Below are positions 24,074 through 34,130 of a DNA stretch of 64,000 nt, piece after piece. The first letter of the stretch is position 1. Each line of letters begins with the position of its first letter. A model generated the notes under the pieces. The model searched no databases and was not told the DNA's origin. It saw only the letters and a list, made by a program, of their open reading frames with translations. The position numbers were made by a program, and so were the translations under genes. Origin of the DNA: Neoceratodus forsteri (lineage: Eukaryota; Chordata; Ceratodontiformes; Ceratodontidae); NCBI GenBank assembly GCA_016271365.2, contig CM028132.1, forward strand, positions 585,225,001 through 585,289,000, written 5' to 3'.

Positions 24074-24721
24074 AGGAAAGAAGGAAGTCCCCTCAACTTA
24101 TTGTCTGTATACCTGTGCAGTTTATAGGCATCTCTTGCATCCCCCTAACTTCACTGTGATTTAAGTATAAATGAGGTTGCTTCACTCTGTTTTACCCTGG
24201 TGTGAAAACCAGTTTCTCTCCATTGCAAAGATTATGGCCCCACACGTGCAAGGTATCATAAGAGTTGATGATGCATACCTACACAAGCCAGTGGAAGTTA
24301 CACTCTCATTCAGTTCTGTTACATGTCTTGTGAAGTCCCTGTATTCTCTATAATCATTTTTTCCTAACTCAGTTACACTTTAAACTACAGAGAAAAGCAG
24401 GGCACTTACTATGCCTTGAAAAATTTCATGGCCAGCATTAAGCAAGAACATAGGGATTGCAGAGAACAGCAACAGTACTGACTAATACAGTATAACTACT
24501 GTAGGCTTTAGCACTAAAATATCATACAATTCCAGGATGCTTTCTATGGGGTTAGGTAATGAACTTTGCAATGGGACTCAAGCAGGTTTTCACACCAGAC
24601 TTAAGTAGCTTCATTTACATTTAAATCCTGGTGAAATTAGGAGGATTCAATATAGGCAATCATTGCTCATGCCTACAAACTACACAGGTAAGCAGAATAA
24701 AAGTCTGACGGGACCTTCCCT
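24074..24721. mobile_element. Foldback MITE, T2/Kolobok-like (degenerate left end)
   Basis: The right end reads, outward on the complement, TTAA-AGGGAAGGTCCCGTCAG. The left end reads AGGAAAGAAGGAAGTCCCCTC. About 170 bp of each arm pair: left 'tacctgtgcagtttataggc' (24110) and 'ccctggtgtgaaaaccagtt' (24194) match the complement of the right arm at 24,580-24,690. A TTAA target and AGG/AGGR termini are known for the Xenopus T2 family (Kolobok superfamily). The left TTAA is not preserved. There is no ORF of transposase type. It sits at the edge of a reversed CORE-SINE. Confidence 0.6.
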
Positions 24722-24725
24722 TTAA

Positions 24726-24806
24726 GTTCACACAGTAAGAAAGGGACAGTTGTGGTACTCAAACCCAGGTTTATTGGTTCTCCAAGTTCACAGCTTTGTG
24801 AACTAA
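24726..24806 (-). repeat. CORE-SINE fragment, reversed
   Basis: On the minus strand: 'ggttagttcacaaagctgtg' (head), 'cctgggtttgagtaccac' (B box), then 'cttactgtgtgaactt' (start of the CORE domain). It is cut on one side by the TTAA-type foldback element and on the other by the hAT element, so it is the oldest of the three. Confidence 0.65.
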
Positions 24807-24814
24807 CCCCTAGG

Positions 24815-26626
24815 CAGGGTTCGACAAATCCCATAGCCCGACGTCCTGGGCTATCATTGCAGAGTCAGGGACAAGTAGTTTCTGTGGAGCCGGTAGTCCG
24901 TGGACAAGTAGCGCTGCTTTAAAAAAAAAAAAACATTTTCTGCCTGCTATGCGGTTTCTGTCCAGTAGGGTGCGTTCATATATACTGAATACAGGCATAA
25001 GTATTGTTGGAACGTGCACACCACGTGCTTTTTTCCCCCCAGTTACTTCCTCTAGTCGTCAGCAATTGGTTCCTTCTGAAATTCCCCCATCCCTCTACAC
25101 AGTAAATCGAGCTGGCACATTATCAATCCGGGCTGCACTGGAGGTTGGAGCCATGAGGGCGGCGGGATCCCCATGCTTAGCTGCGAGGGGCGTTCTATTC
25201 TGCAGGGAAGCAGCAAGCTGGATTCTCATCTCAACATGCAGGTATTATCATGGGTCCAGTAACATTCCCTCTCTCTCCCCCTACTGTGTAATTGCTTACA
25301 GGCATCCATCATGAGAGACAGAGTGTGTCTGTATTGAATCAAAAGTGCGAGTGCTCAGGCCCAGACTAGAGAATATGCCCCCGCCGAGTTTTTGGGAATG
25401 TAATCTTGGAGTCGGGCTCAGTACTGTGGTAGCGCCCTTTGTGGGCTTGCGGCAGAAGCATAACTGGTGTTGCTGTAGAAGTGGTGGTGACGGGGGAGGA
25501 CTGCACATGTTGTAGTGTGAATGTGGGCCCAGGCCCAGAGAGTGTGCATCACCAGCCCGACGCAATTGTCTCGTTTCACTTTTCGTTATGCACAACCACA
25601 AAGGAGCACTTCAGGAGTCAGTACTGGACCATGAGTGATGGAGTTGCGGTCAGGACTGTAGTCTTGGGTGGAGTAACTTGGGACTTAGCTGTGGGGACAT
25701 GGGTGAGAGGTTAAAAAGTGTTCACCAACTGGGGGGGGCAGCAGATTGTTTATTGTGGCAGTTTAGTTTGCAGCTGAACAAACATGTAGGAGCGTTAACT
25801 GTAGGTTCAGATGAAAAATGAAGACCCTTTACCTCCAGCATGCTGTGTCAGACAATCCCGAAATGTTTTCCCCCAAAGGTTTCCTTTTTCCACTTTCCCT
25901 CAAACATTGCCTCTGCACTGCTTCTTTTTTTATGTTGTGTCTGTCGCCGAGGAGAATAAACAAAAATAATGTCCTACATGAAAGATATAGGCTACTTTCC
26001 CTTCAGAAAGTGCTATTCACGCTGTCACTTTTTGCAATTTCCTATGAAAGTTTTGGATTTTCTAAGGTGGTATGCCCCTGACTGTGCTCAAGTTTTACAT
26101 GAGGCAGGGGGATGAAAGGCTGCAATTAGAATTTTATAAAGTGGAAATCCTATCATAATTTGCTTAAATATTTAATATTGTGGATTTATTATGGACTACT
26201 ACAGAAACCCTGGCATAATTTTTGGATATCAGTGACTTATGGCTATAATACCAGTCTTTTCAATAATTTAGATATAGATTTGAATCCTCTGCTGACTTTA
26301 CAAATGAAATGAGTTTTTTCTGTCTAGCACTACATTCCACCCAGTTGTGCAAATTGTCAGAAGCAGGGCCTAAATAATAAGAACCACATCTCAGCTGGGC
26401 TATCCTGAGTAAATACATTTGCCTACATCTATGCAGTATTAATAATACAGCGGAACAGCCCCCACACCTTCTACTTTGTGGCTACATAAGTTTTTTTTTT
26501 TTTTTTTATTTCCCTTGAAATATAGCCTTCCGACCATGGACTACCACTTGAAACACTGGGACTACCAATTTTGGTTAGGCCAGTTGTCCTGGACTAGCAT
26601 GTAATTTTGAAATTTGTCGATCCCTG
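24815..26626. mobile_element. Non-autonomous hAT transposon, 1.8 kb
   Basis: The termini are 'CAGGGTTCGACAAATCCCA' at the left and, on the complement of the right end, 'CAGGGATCGACAAATTTCA'. Both are flanked by a perfect 8-bp duplication CCCCTAGG (24807-24814 and 26627-26634). CAGGG-type ends with 8-bp target duplications define hAT. Subterminal 'GGTAGTCC-TGG' motifs occur at both ends. No transposase (no RNase H-like or hATC motifs) is evident, so movement must have depended on a related autonomous copy. The interior from 25,130 to 25,700 is notably GC- and CpG-richer than its surroundings and contains meaningless open frames up to 121 codons. Confidence 0.85.
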
Positions 26627-26634
26627 CCCCTAGG

Positions 26635-28015
26635 CTATACTGTCTCCCAGATTTTAATTAAAATAGAACTGCTTTGATGAAAGCAGAGCAAATGTCAGCA
26701 CAAAATAGCCAGATGAACACAATCTGGACTATGACAGTCAATAGCAAGCTTGATTTGAATCTGGACTGGATCAGCCAGAACCCCAGTTAAGGTGAGAATC
26801 AGCCAGACTAATTGAGTCTGGTCTGATATGGGATTGGAGTAAGTTACTCAAGTTCAAGTTTACAAGTCTTAAAATTAATTTGTGTGCCCTGGGAATATAT
26901 TCCTTCCCCTGGTCTCACAGATGAGTGGAGTCCTTGTCTTTAGGAGGGGAAAGTCCTACAATCAGAATATAACTTACATTCAATATGAAGTGCAAGCCAA
27001 ATGCTAGCCTTTTTATCTGGGCATGCACTTCTTAATACATACAGTGATAATATTCCTGACTTAAGCCTCCTCCCCCATTTATCTGCCTTACACTAGTCGG
27101 GAAAAGTGAATCTGCAGTAAAACAAAAGGTGCTGAATTGCCAAAAACAATAGTTGCAGTTTTGACACTTTTTACTGCAACTGCCAGAAAGAAAGTACCAC
27201 AGTCATGATAAAAAAGTACCAGGCTGCAAAATCTTTTCTCCTGCAAGTTAGTGTTTTCTACCATAACTGTGGAACCAGCCTGCCTAGCAGGGCATAAGAA
27301 TAGTGAAAGCTTTATGGAAATATTGCAAACCCCGCAGTCTTGCCCTGAATTTTAAGCCCTGGTTTTAGCTAAGCACAAACTTCACATACAGTCCTTCCAG
27401 CTGCTGCAGTCCCCATTTCAGGCCTGATGAAGGCCTTACTCTAGAGATATTAAAACCTTCTCAGCAGAAGGATTATGGCATGATGAATAAAAGAACTGCT
27501 TGCAAGTTCATTAATTTTTTAGAAGCTGTGGGTGTAAATAGCAGTTCTATAAGTCTTGGTGTAGTTGTATGCCTACCATTAAACAGCATTACTTTCAGGT
27601 AGTCTCTGCCTTTTAAAATAAATTTGCTCTTTGTGGATGATGACCCAAAAAGCTGTCTGCAGTTAGCTGAGTAACTTCCTTTTCAGATTGAGGCTGTTTC
27701 TACAAAAAAACAGAGCAGCCCCAGGTACAACAAAACACATGTTTTTTTGTTTATATCACATTCTTATTTAGTACTTTTCAAACAAAATTTATAAGAAAAA
27801 AAGCTTTACAGCAAGACAAAAATACAATAAAAAACTAAATCTATGCATACTGCTATGAACAAGGTGCATGTAGCCATTTAAAAATGTCAACTAAAGTATG
27901 AACACCTGTAAAACAAAACTATTCCCAGTACAAGGCTAGTGCAGGTCATGCCAGTGAGGAAAAACTAACATTGTTAGATGCAGCAACAGTACCGGGTTAG
28001 GAATAAAGAATGAAG
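26635..28015. other. no recognised feature
   Basis: AT-rich DNA with no repeats or coding motifs I recognise. Confidence 0.4.
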
Positions 28016-28019
28016 GAAA

Positions 28020-29110
28020 TAAAAATCATAAGTTACAGGTTAACATGTGGGTGTTAACTTGGAATGTGAAGATGGTGGAGGAAACAGAGTCAAAGCAGAA
28101 TAACGGACTGTTCCACACAGTCGCAGATGATGTTGTTTTCGTCATAGATGGGATGATGTAAGTGAGATCATACAATTGGGAGGAGATACCAGATGTAGAT
28201 AGAACAGCATCAGTGGAGTCACAGACCCTATAAATCTTGTGAGTAAAAAAAAGATGCAAATGTCACAGATTTGGCATTAGAGAATGTACAGGTTAGGGTC
28301 TCAGGTGGATGGAAACAAGAGTTTAATGTGTAAAAGAGAGCAGGGATTCCATCACCCTTGGGAATAAGGAGATGTGCAGAAGCTAGACCAGTATTACAGA
28401 GAATGCAGCTGTACAGACTTTCCCATTGAGGTAGAATGTTTACTGGGTTGCAACCCTGGACACTAGGGGCACTGGAGCTAGTCTGTATACCAGAACAACC
28501 ATGTGGTGTGCAAAATGTTTCACACCTTGATGAATGCAAGCTGATCAAGGTTGGAGGAGAAGACAGAGTAGGTTTAAATAGATAGGAAAGCTGGAGAGGG
28601 GTCAGAAAAAAATAAGTGTCAAGGGAGCAATATGGTAAAAAAAAAAGACAGGACTTGGATCATAAGTTAGCATGAGAGTTGTAGGGGGCTATGGTGAGTG
28701 ACAACAAAGGTGATAAGAAAGTTGAAGTCACAAGTGAGGATACTGTCATAGGAGGAAGGAACGAAGGGAAAAAAATAGAGACCAATGATCGTAAAACCAA
28801 AACATTTGATAGGAAGATGGATTTTGGTTTGAGGATAATAAAGAGTGAAGCTTTCAAAGGATAGCTAGTCTGCATCCTTGCTGTTGAGACAGAGAGAAAT
28901 TGAGGATCCTAGCTGTGGGAAGGAGCAATCCCTCTACTCTGGATTGCAGCAGAATGTAAAACAAGTGGGGGAAAATGGAGATTGGCCTTGGAAATAAAAG
29001 TCAGACCATTGTCATAACTCATGGTATGGGAATGCTCAAAAACGTTGCATTCAAGTGGTGTGGCTTCAGCATGAAGGAAGGTGTCAAATAAGAATATCAA
29101 GTCTCTGGGA
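28020..29110 (-). pseudogene. Decayed LINE endonuclease region
   Basis: Read on the minus strand from 29,110, scattered frames resemble an APE endonuclease: 'FDTFLHAEATPLECNVF' (compare the ETW..A region), 'SYDNGLTFISKANL' (compare GGGLAxIYK), 'TLYYPQTKIHLPIKCFGFTI' and a DFNF box near 28,720. Many stops and shifts are present and no RT follows clearly. The likely source is a Jockey/L2/Rex1-type LINE. The match is by eye and weak. Confidence 0.4.
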
Positions 29111-29717
29111 GGCTTATTACATCATTTTTTCTTAATCAAGGATGATGCCATGGATATGGAGAGATTTATCATTGATGAAGCAAGTGATAAGTTGGGAAAA
29201 CTTAGCAAGCAAAGGCCAACGAGGCAGAAGTGGGAGGGTCCACACAGGCTTGACAATGATAAGGTTGGCATGTCTTCAGGGTATAGGGAATGAGGAATGA
29301 AAATAGGGTAGCCCCTGCAGCATCTGGTGAGAAGACAGAGAAAGGAAGGATGATGGACAAAGGGTTCAGACAGAGGTGAAAAGGGGGATAGCCGGGGTTG
29401 TTAAGCAGATATAGGTGTGCTGGTCAGTGGGAAAAACTACAAATGTGTGAGAAGGTGGCAACCACCACTAAAAAGGGAGAGGGGTAAAGGGTCAGGGGTG
29501 GAGGTATAGCTGTAGGTTAATTTGGGGGGAGGTATGCAGTGGCATGGCAGTAGTGAGGGCCAGAGTAGCTAGTAGCTAGACCCAAGTCCATGGTAGATTT
29601 GTTGTAGAATGTGGGGGCTTTTGCAGAAGAGGAAATAGCGATCAGTGCTCAGTAGAGGCTTGGTATGGGACACAAGTTATAAAATAGCAAGTACAAATGC
29701 TGCATTCTGATTTGTTA

Positions 29718-29753
29718 CTAGCCATGCATTAGAAGTATTTAATGCATGGCTAG
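29718..29753. repeat. Perfect 14-bp hairpin
   Basis: 'ctagccatgcatta' (29718-29731) and 'taatgcatggctag' (29740-29753) are exact reverse complements with an 8-bp loop. No further symmetry outside. Confidence 0.8.
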
Positions 29754-29987
29754 CATCAAGGTTAGATGCCTACAGCTCCAGTACTGTAAGTTGGTATCCT
29801 TAAGCCAAATGAAAATTAGACTTTTGAAAATCCACCATTTGTTTTCTTCAGTAGCCACACAATAGCCCAAAACTGGGTAACTCCCATTTGTTTGCAGTTG
29901 AGGTGTCTCCTTAAATACTGATGTCAATGTAAGTGATGAGCAGCTTGTAGTATTTGTGCCACCAGAATTGCCAGTAAAGATCCTGAA

Positions 29988-30449
29988 ATGCTGACTGTAC
30001 AAGAAACCGAGGCCCTCTTTGAAGAAACCATGGCTGCCATTAATGAAACTGCATCTGATCTTGTAGGAGCAAAGTCATATACCCATAACAGCAGGGAATA
30101 CTTTATTGTGGTCAGTGAATGCTCAACAGAGGGTTTTCCCCACTTTTCAGCAGACTTTCACACTGACAGTATCCTGCAGTATGGCACCGCATTCTCCTGC
30201 CACAGCAACTCCTGCAGTGGGGTCAGGGAGCTTGCTCCTCTGCCGGGGCATGCGGCATACATACAAGTTCACAGGGCATTATCCCTGCATGAGGTGATGG
30301 TGGGACAAGCAGACAGTTACTTGGGGAAGAAATGCCCGAGAAAAAAATATGGCAGCTGCCAGTGTGACGGGCACCATTACACTCAGGCTCCATGCCCCTG
30401 CCTGATTTCCACGAATCTGGTGAAGGTAAATGATGGTTTTCAGGGCTGA
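29988..30449 (+). other. Unrecognised 153-codon open frame
   Basis: An ATG-initiated frame of 153 codons, long for random sequence of this base composition. The C-terminal part is Cys-rich ('KKYGSCQCDGHHYTQAPCPC'). I see no domain, no nearby splice-site pattern that convinces, and no repeat family. It could be a chance frame, an exon or part of an unknown repeat. It is listed only so that it is not lost. Confidence 0.2.
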
Positions 30450-31405
30450 GAGATGGATCAGCCTGATGTAGGGAATCTGGCAAGGAGCATAAACTACAAA
30501 GAAGAAAACAGATTCATGAATAGTAGGTACTATTTGCTGAATTTTATGGACTTTGTTGCAGAGCTAGTGACATTTTTCAGTAGCTGACATGCATAACAAC
30601 AGTTCCATCACAAGGTAAAAAACATTATTGCAACAGTAAAACTATGTGGAATGCAAGTTGGTCTAGATATGAACTGTGCAGTGCTACACATGATGCATCT
30701 CACTAGAGAAGCTGCATGCTGGAGCTACTTTTACAGTGTTATGGGACAATCAGGACCTCACTCACATGCATAAAAAATGCATTCACCCTGAGGTCGTTCT
30801 TAGCTAAAGAGTGACCTAGGTCCTTTTCAATAGCAGATCTGAAGATATTTACAACCAAAGTAATAGCTCACCCTTTCAAAACAAAGATACAATTATTAAC
30901 TTGGACTCAGATTACTGATTTAGGACAGAGTCATGTTAAAACTGGTCTCAAAACCCCCAAAAAACTAGGAGGTAATTCCAAGTCAGGTGCCCGCTATGAA
31001 AATGTCAAGTTGCCACCAGAACTGCTTCTTCATTTCTTTTCTTTAGTTCTGGTTACACTTTAGACTGTGAAGCTCAAACGGTAGCAGCATATCATTCTTG
31101 GGTGAGTTAAACTTTCTTTCTTCAGACTGCTGTTAAACATTTCATTTTTAAGAAACTTTGAGAAATATCAGTGTCACCAGAACAAAAAAAAACTGCCAAA
31201 CCACATATATATAGCAAAAGAGATTCAGTTAATTTTAAAAGCCTGTCTTATCAGCGAGCATATTTTTCCTGTAATTGTATCATCCATTTACATACACTGC
31301 ACACATAACATACATAACTTTAATTGAGGAAAAAACCCAAGGTCCCAAGTGTAAACTGTTTCAACTGCTTTAAAAAAAGGAAATTGGTGTCAAATGTGGC
31401 TAACT
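30450..31405. other. no recognised feature
   Basis: AT-rich DNA with no repeat I can name. Confidence 0.4.
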
Positions 31406-31409
31406 CAGA

Positions 31410-31680
31410 GTCAGTATCAGTGCCTCAGTAGGTAGCACTGTCACCTCCAGAGCCAGAAGATCAGAAGGTCATGGGTTCTAGCCTTACACCAGGCAGTTGG
31501 AGTTAATACTCATAGCTGACACTGTAGTGTAGTACAGTGGGGGGTACTGTACTGGCATGGTGCTGTCGTTCAGAAGAGAGGTTGAATCTAGGCCCCTTCA
31601 GCCCAAATCTGGTCAATGTCGAAGTGGAAGTAAAAGATTCCGTGGCACTTATGAAGAAGAGTAGGGGAACTTTATTGAAA
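31410..31680 (+). repeat. tRNA-derived SINE (vertebrate V/HE-like central domain)
   Basis: The tRNA-like head has 'gcctcagtaggtagcactgt' (A box) and 'gaaggtcatgggttctagcc' (B box). The central block has 'gtagtgtagtacagtggggg', 'ggtgctgtcgttcagaagag' and 'aagattccgtggcacttatg', then 'gaagagtaggggaactttat'. The same order is seen in SINEs of fish and amphibians whose blocks read GTGCTGTCTTTCGGATGAG and AAGATCCCATGGCACT. Family naming is from memory of these blocks and approximate. Confidence 0.75.
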
Positions 31681-32152
31681 GAAAAGAAATCAGACACAGT
31701 TACAAAAACTGACTCACCATGACAGAAAATGTAATGCAATACAATTGAAAAAGAAAGCATTCAATGAAGACATTGGCATACAGCAGTGAAAGACACAAAA
31801 CGAAAAAAACATGGGACCTGCTCTATTCCATTCGGTAACTGTATTCGAAAGCCAGGTAATTCTAGTCCAGTAAATATAAAATAAAAATGAGCAGATTCTC
31901 AATGCCGAGTTAGTTTAGTGACACCAGGGGCATGAGAGCGAAGATCAACTGTCCTGATGTTACCAAACTAACAAGGCATTGAGAATTTAGCAAGTTCTCA
32001 ATGAAAGGGGGTTTTGTTATCTTTTTATAATACGGTGAAAGACAGTTTTTCAACACGGGTATTTAAACATTTATTATATTAAGCATTTATTGTATAATAC
32101 CATGCTTAGTGTTTAAACTGCTGCTGTGCTTGTTGTAATCTGAATGGTTTAA

Positions 32153-32547
32153 AGGAAAGCTGTCATTTTCAGGAACACCCCCCCCCCCAAAGCTTTACCC
32201 CCCAATTAGGCTTTTCAGCTGTAAAAAAAATGTTCATGTTAACTTAAGTTGTTTTAGTTTTGAAAACCCCACAATCCTCAAACATGGTGGACGGTGCACA
32301 GCTCCATTTAGTGTGAAAGTGCGGTGCTGCACTGCTCACTTCAGTATTTGTATTGAGGCAAGCGGTGCGGCGCCACACTTTCACACTAAATGGGGCCACA
32401 CATAGTCCACCATGTTTGGGGATTGTGGAGCTTTCAAAACTAAAACAAAGTAAGTTAACATGTGAAAAAAAAATGTTTACAGCCAAAAAGTCTAATTGGG
32501 GGGTAAAGCTTTGGGGGTGGGGTGTTCCTGATAATAACAGCTTTCCT
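32153..32547. mobile_element. T2/Kolobok-like foldback MITE, 395 bp
   Basis: Flanked by TTAA on both sides (32149-32152 and 32548-32551), with ends AGGAAAGCTGTCATTTTCAG and, on the complement, AGGAAAGCTGTTATTATCAG. The arms of about 190 bp are close to 90% identical by eye, including 'aaagctttaccccccaatta' and 'ccatttagtgtgaaagtg'. TTAA targets with AGGRR ends are described for the T2 MITEs of Xenopus. There is no coding capacity. Open frames crossing it on both strands are by-products of the palindrome. Confidence 0.85.
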
Positions 32548-32839
32548 TTAATGAGTTTCACACTGCTGATTTTGAATCAGTGTGTGATGCTGTTTGCTGT
32601 CTATGACAGCTCAGCTTGCACTTCGGAGTTAAGAGTAATTATGAAGTGTCCCACATTCTATGGGTACTCTTTTGTCTGTAAGGTGAGCTGTCACCAAATT
32701 AGTTTTAGAAGGATGGCAAGATTTGAAGTCTAGGGTTTGCACAAAAATGGTAAATACAATGTTATCTTACAGCCACTGTCTGTTAAGGTTAATAATAGAT
32801 TGCTTACATAATTCCCATGGACCTAGGTTTTTCAGGCTA

Positions 32840-33612
32840 GTACAGCTTAATTAGACAACAGCAGTGATTTGGTAATCCTAGGTAATGAGTCGGACCATAG
32901 GAGAAAAAAAAGACAAAGAGTATGTCTCATCCAACCATGCCAGGGTCTTGTACTATCAAGCAGGCCTGCTTTTAATGTATGAAAAAGAGGAAAAAAAAGC
33001 ACAGTACGGTTAATGTTATGAAGACCGCCTAAATTCAGAGGTAAATGAGTAATATCCCATTTCATGGAGTTCATGTGGCTACCCCAAAGCTTTTGAAAAA
33101 GAAGACAAAAGATTTTGGCTTCCAAATTCACCAGGAGTGGGGAACATAGCCAATACAGGTCAATAAGGATTGACATAATTCCTTTATAATATGCATTCTT
33201 TTAAGTTTAGAAAATTGCCAGGTTTTCCATGTATTCTTTCAAGTTCTTTTCCATAGGTTCACTTTATGAAAAAAAAATTACAATTTGGATGACCAGTTAT
33301 GGGATGATTATACATCTCCTGTACCAAAAAAGATACCCAGAATCTTGACAGTGGTGTCAGAAATGGGAATATCAGCAACTGATGTGATATCAAGAAGGGC
33401 TTGTCTTACACAATTGGCCATAAGAAGGAACCTGATACTGCTGAAAAAGTAGAAAAAAAAGTTTCATGGCAAAAATGACCTGAGGGTTCATCAGATATAA
33501 ATAGTGAGATATTGTCCATATAAACCAAAATTTTGAATTGGTCTCCAGTCTCCAGCACAGTTAGACTGGCAATATTTGGCTCATTTAAAATCTTTCTAAT
33601 AACGGGTTCCAA
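32840..33612 (-). pseudogene. Second Tx1/L1-like RT fragment
   Basis: Minus-strand frames show 'LEPVIRKI' (the N-terminal side of the RT active-site block), 'ILVYMDNISLFI' (the YADD box changed to YMDN), and further on 'FQKLWGSHMNSMKWDITHLP', then 'LNLGGLHNINRTVLFF', the Tx1/L1 post-RT block. Frames are heavily broken. It covers the same protein region as 38,074-38,722, so it is a separate copy. It directly abuts the 3' end of the large Tx1-like element at 33,613. Confidence 0.65.
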
Positions 33613-34130
33613 GAAGAGTAGGAGAAGTTTATTTTAAAGAGAAAATCATATATCACATTGGGACATCATATGTAGGGACACACATTTAGCAACATACAAT
33701 CACATGGAAGAAAAAAATCAAAGAAAAAGCAAAAGAAACCAAATTAAAAACTAAACAATGACTGAGTTATTTGTTGATTTAAAATGTGATAACCAGGAAA
33801 GGCACACTGAGCCAAGGCTCATTTCCAGGTGTGACATGAGGAAGGGGATGAGGAGACACAATACAGGGTGGACTGCAAGGCAGTAGATACAGAGCAATTA
33901 CATTAGAATTATACACAGGGTTGACTGCAAGGCAGCAGATACAGAACGATTACATTAGACTATTGTATAAGCTATATACAATAAGGTAAAGAGTAAAACA
34001 GTACACATTAAGTACAAATAAATAAAATTAGAGTGCAATGTCATGAGAATTAGTAGCAGTAAAGAAGTGAAGTGCAAGGACTAGGTGGCAGGGGGAGAGT
34101 GGGAGGAAAGAGAGAGGGAAAGTGAGGACC
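33613..34130 (-). other. Tx1-like 3' UTR with 52-bp tandem duplication
   Basis: Two direct copies of 'ggactgcaaggcagtagata..agagcaattacattag' start at 33,864 and 33,916 (period 52 bp). The UTR is T/A-rich and ends at the complement of 'agaagagtaggagaagttta' (33,613-33,640). Short tandem repeats in 3' UTRs are common in LINEs. Confidence 0.6.

Noticed and set aside
24949..25314. 121-codon frame inside the hAT
   Set aside because: No transposase motif (no RNase H-like or hATC dimerisation motif), and other frames overlap.
32244..32733. Frames of 105-126 codons on both strands near 32.5 kb
   Set aside because: They mirror each other across the TTAA-flanked palindrome; same composition, no motif.
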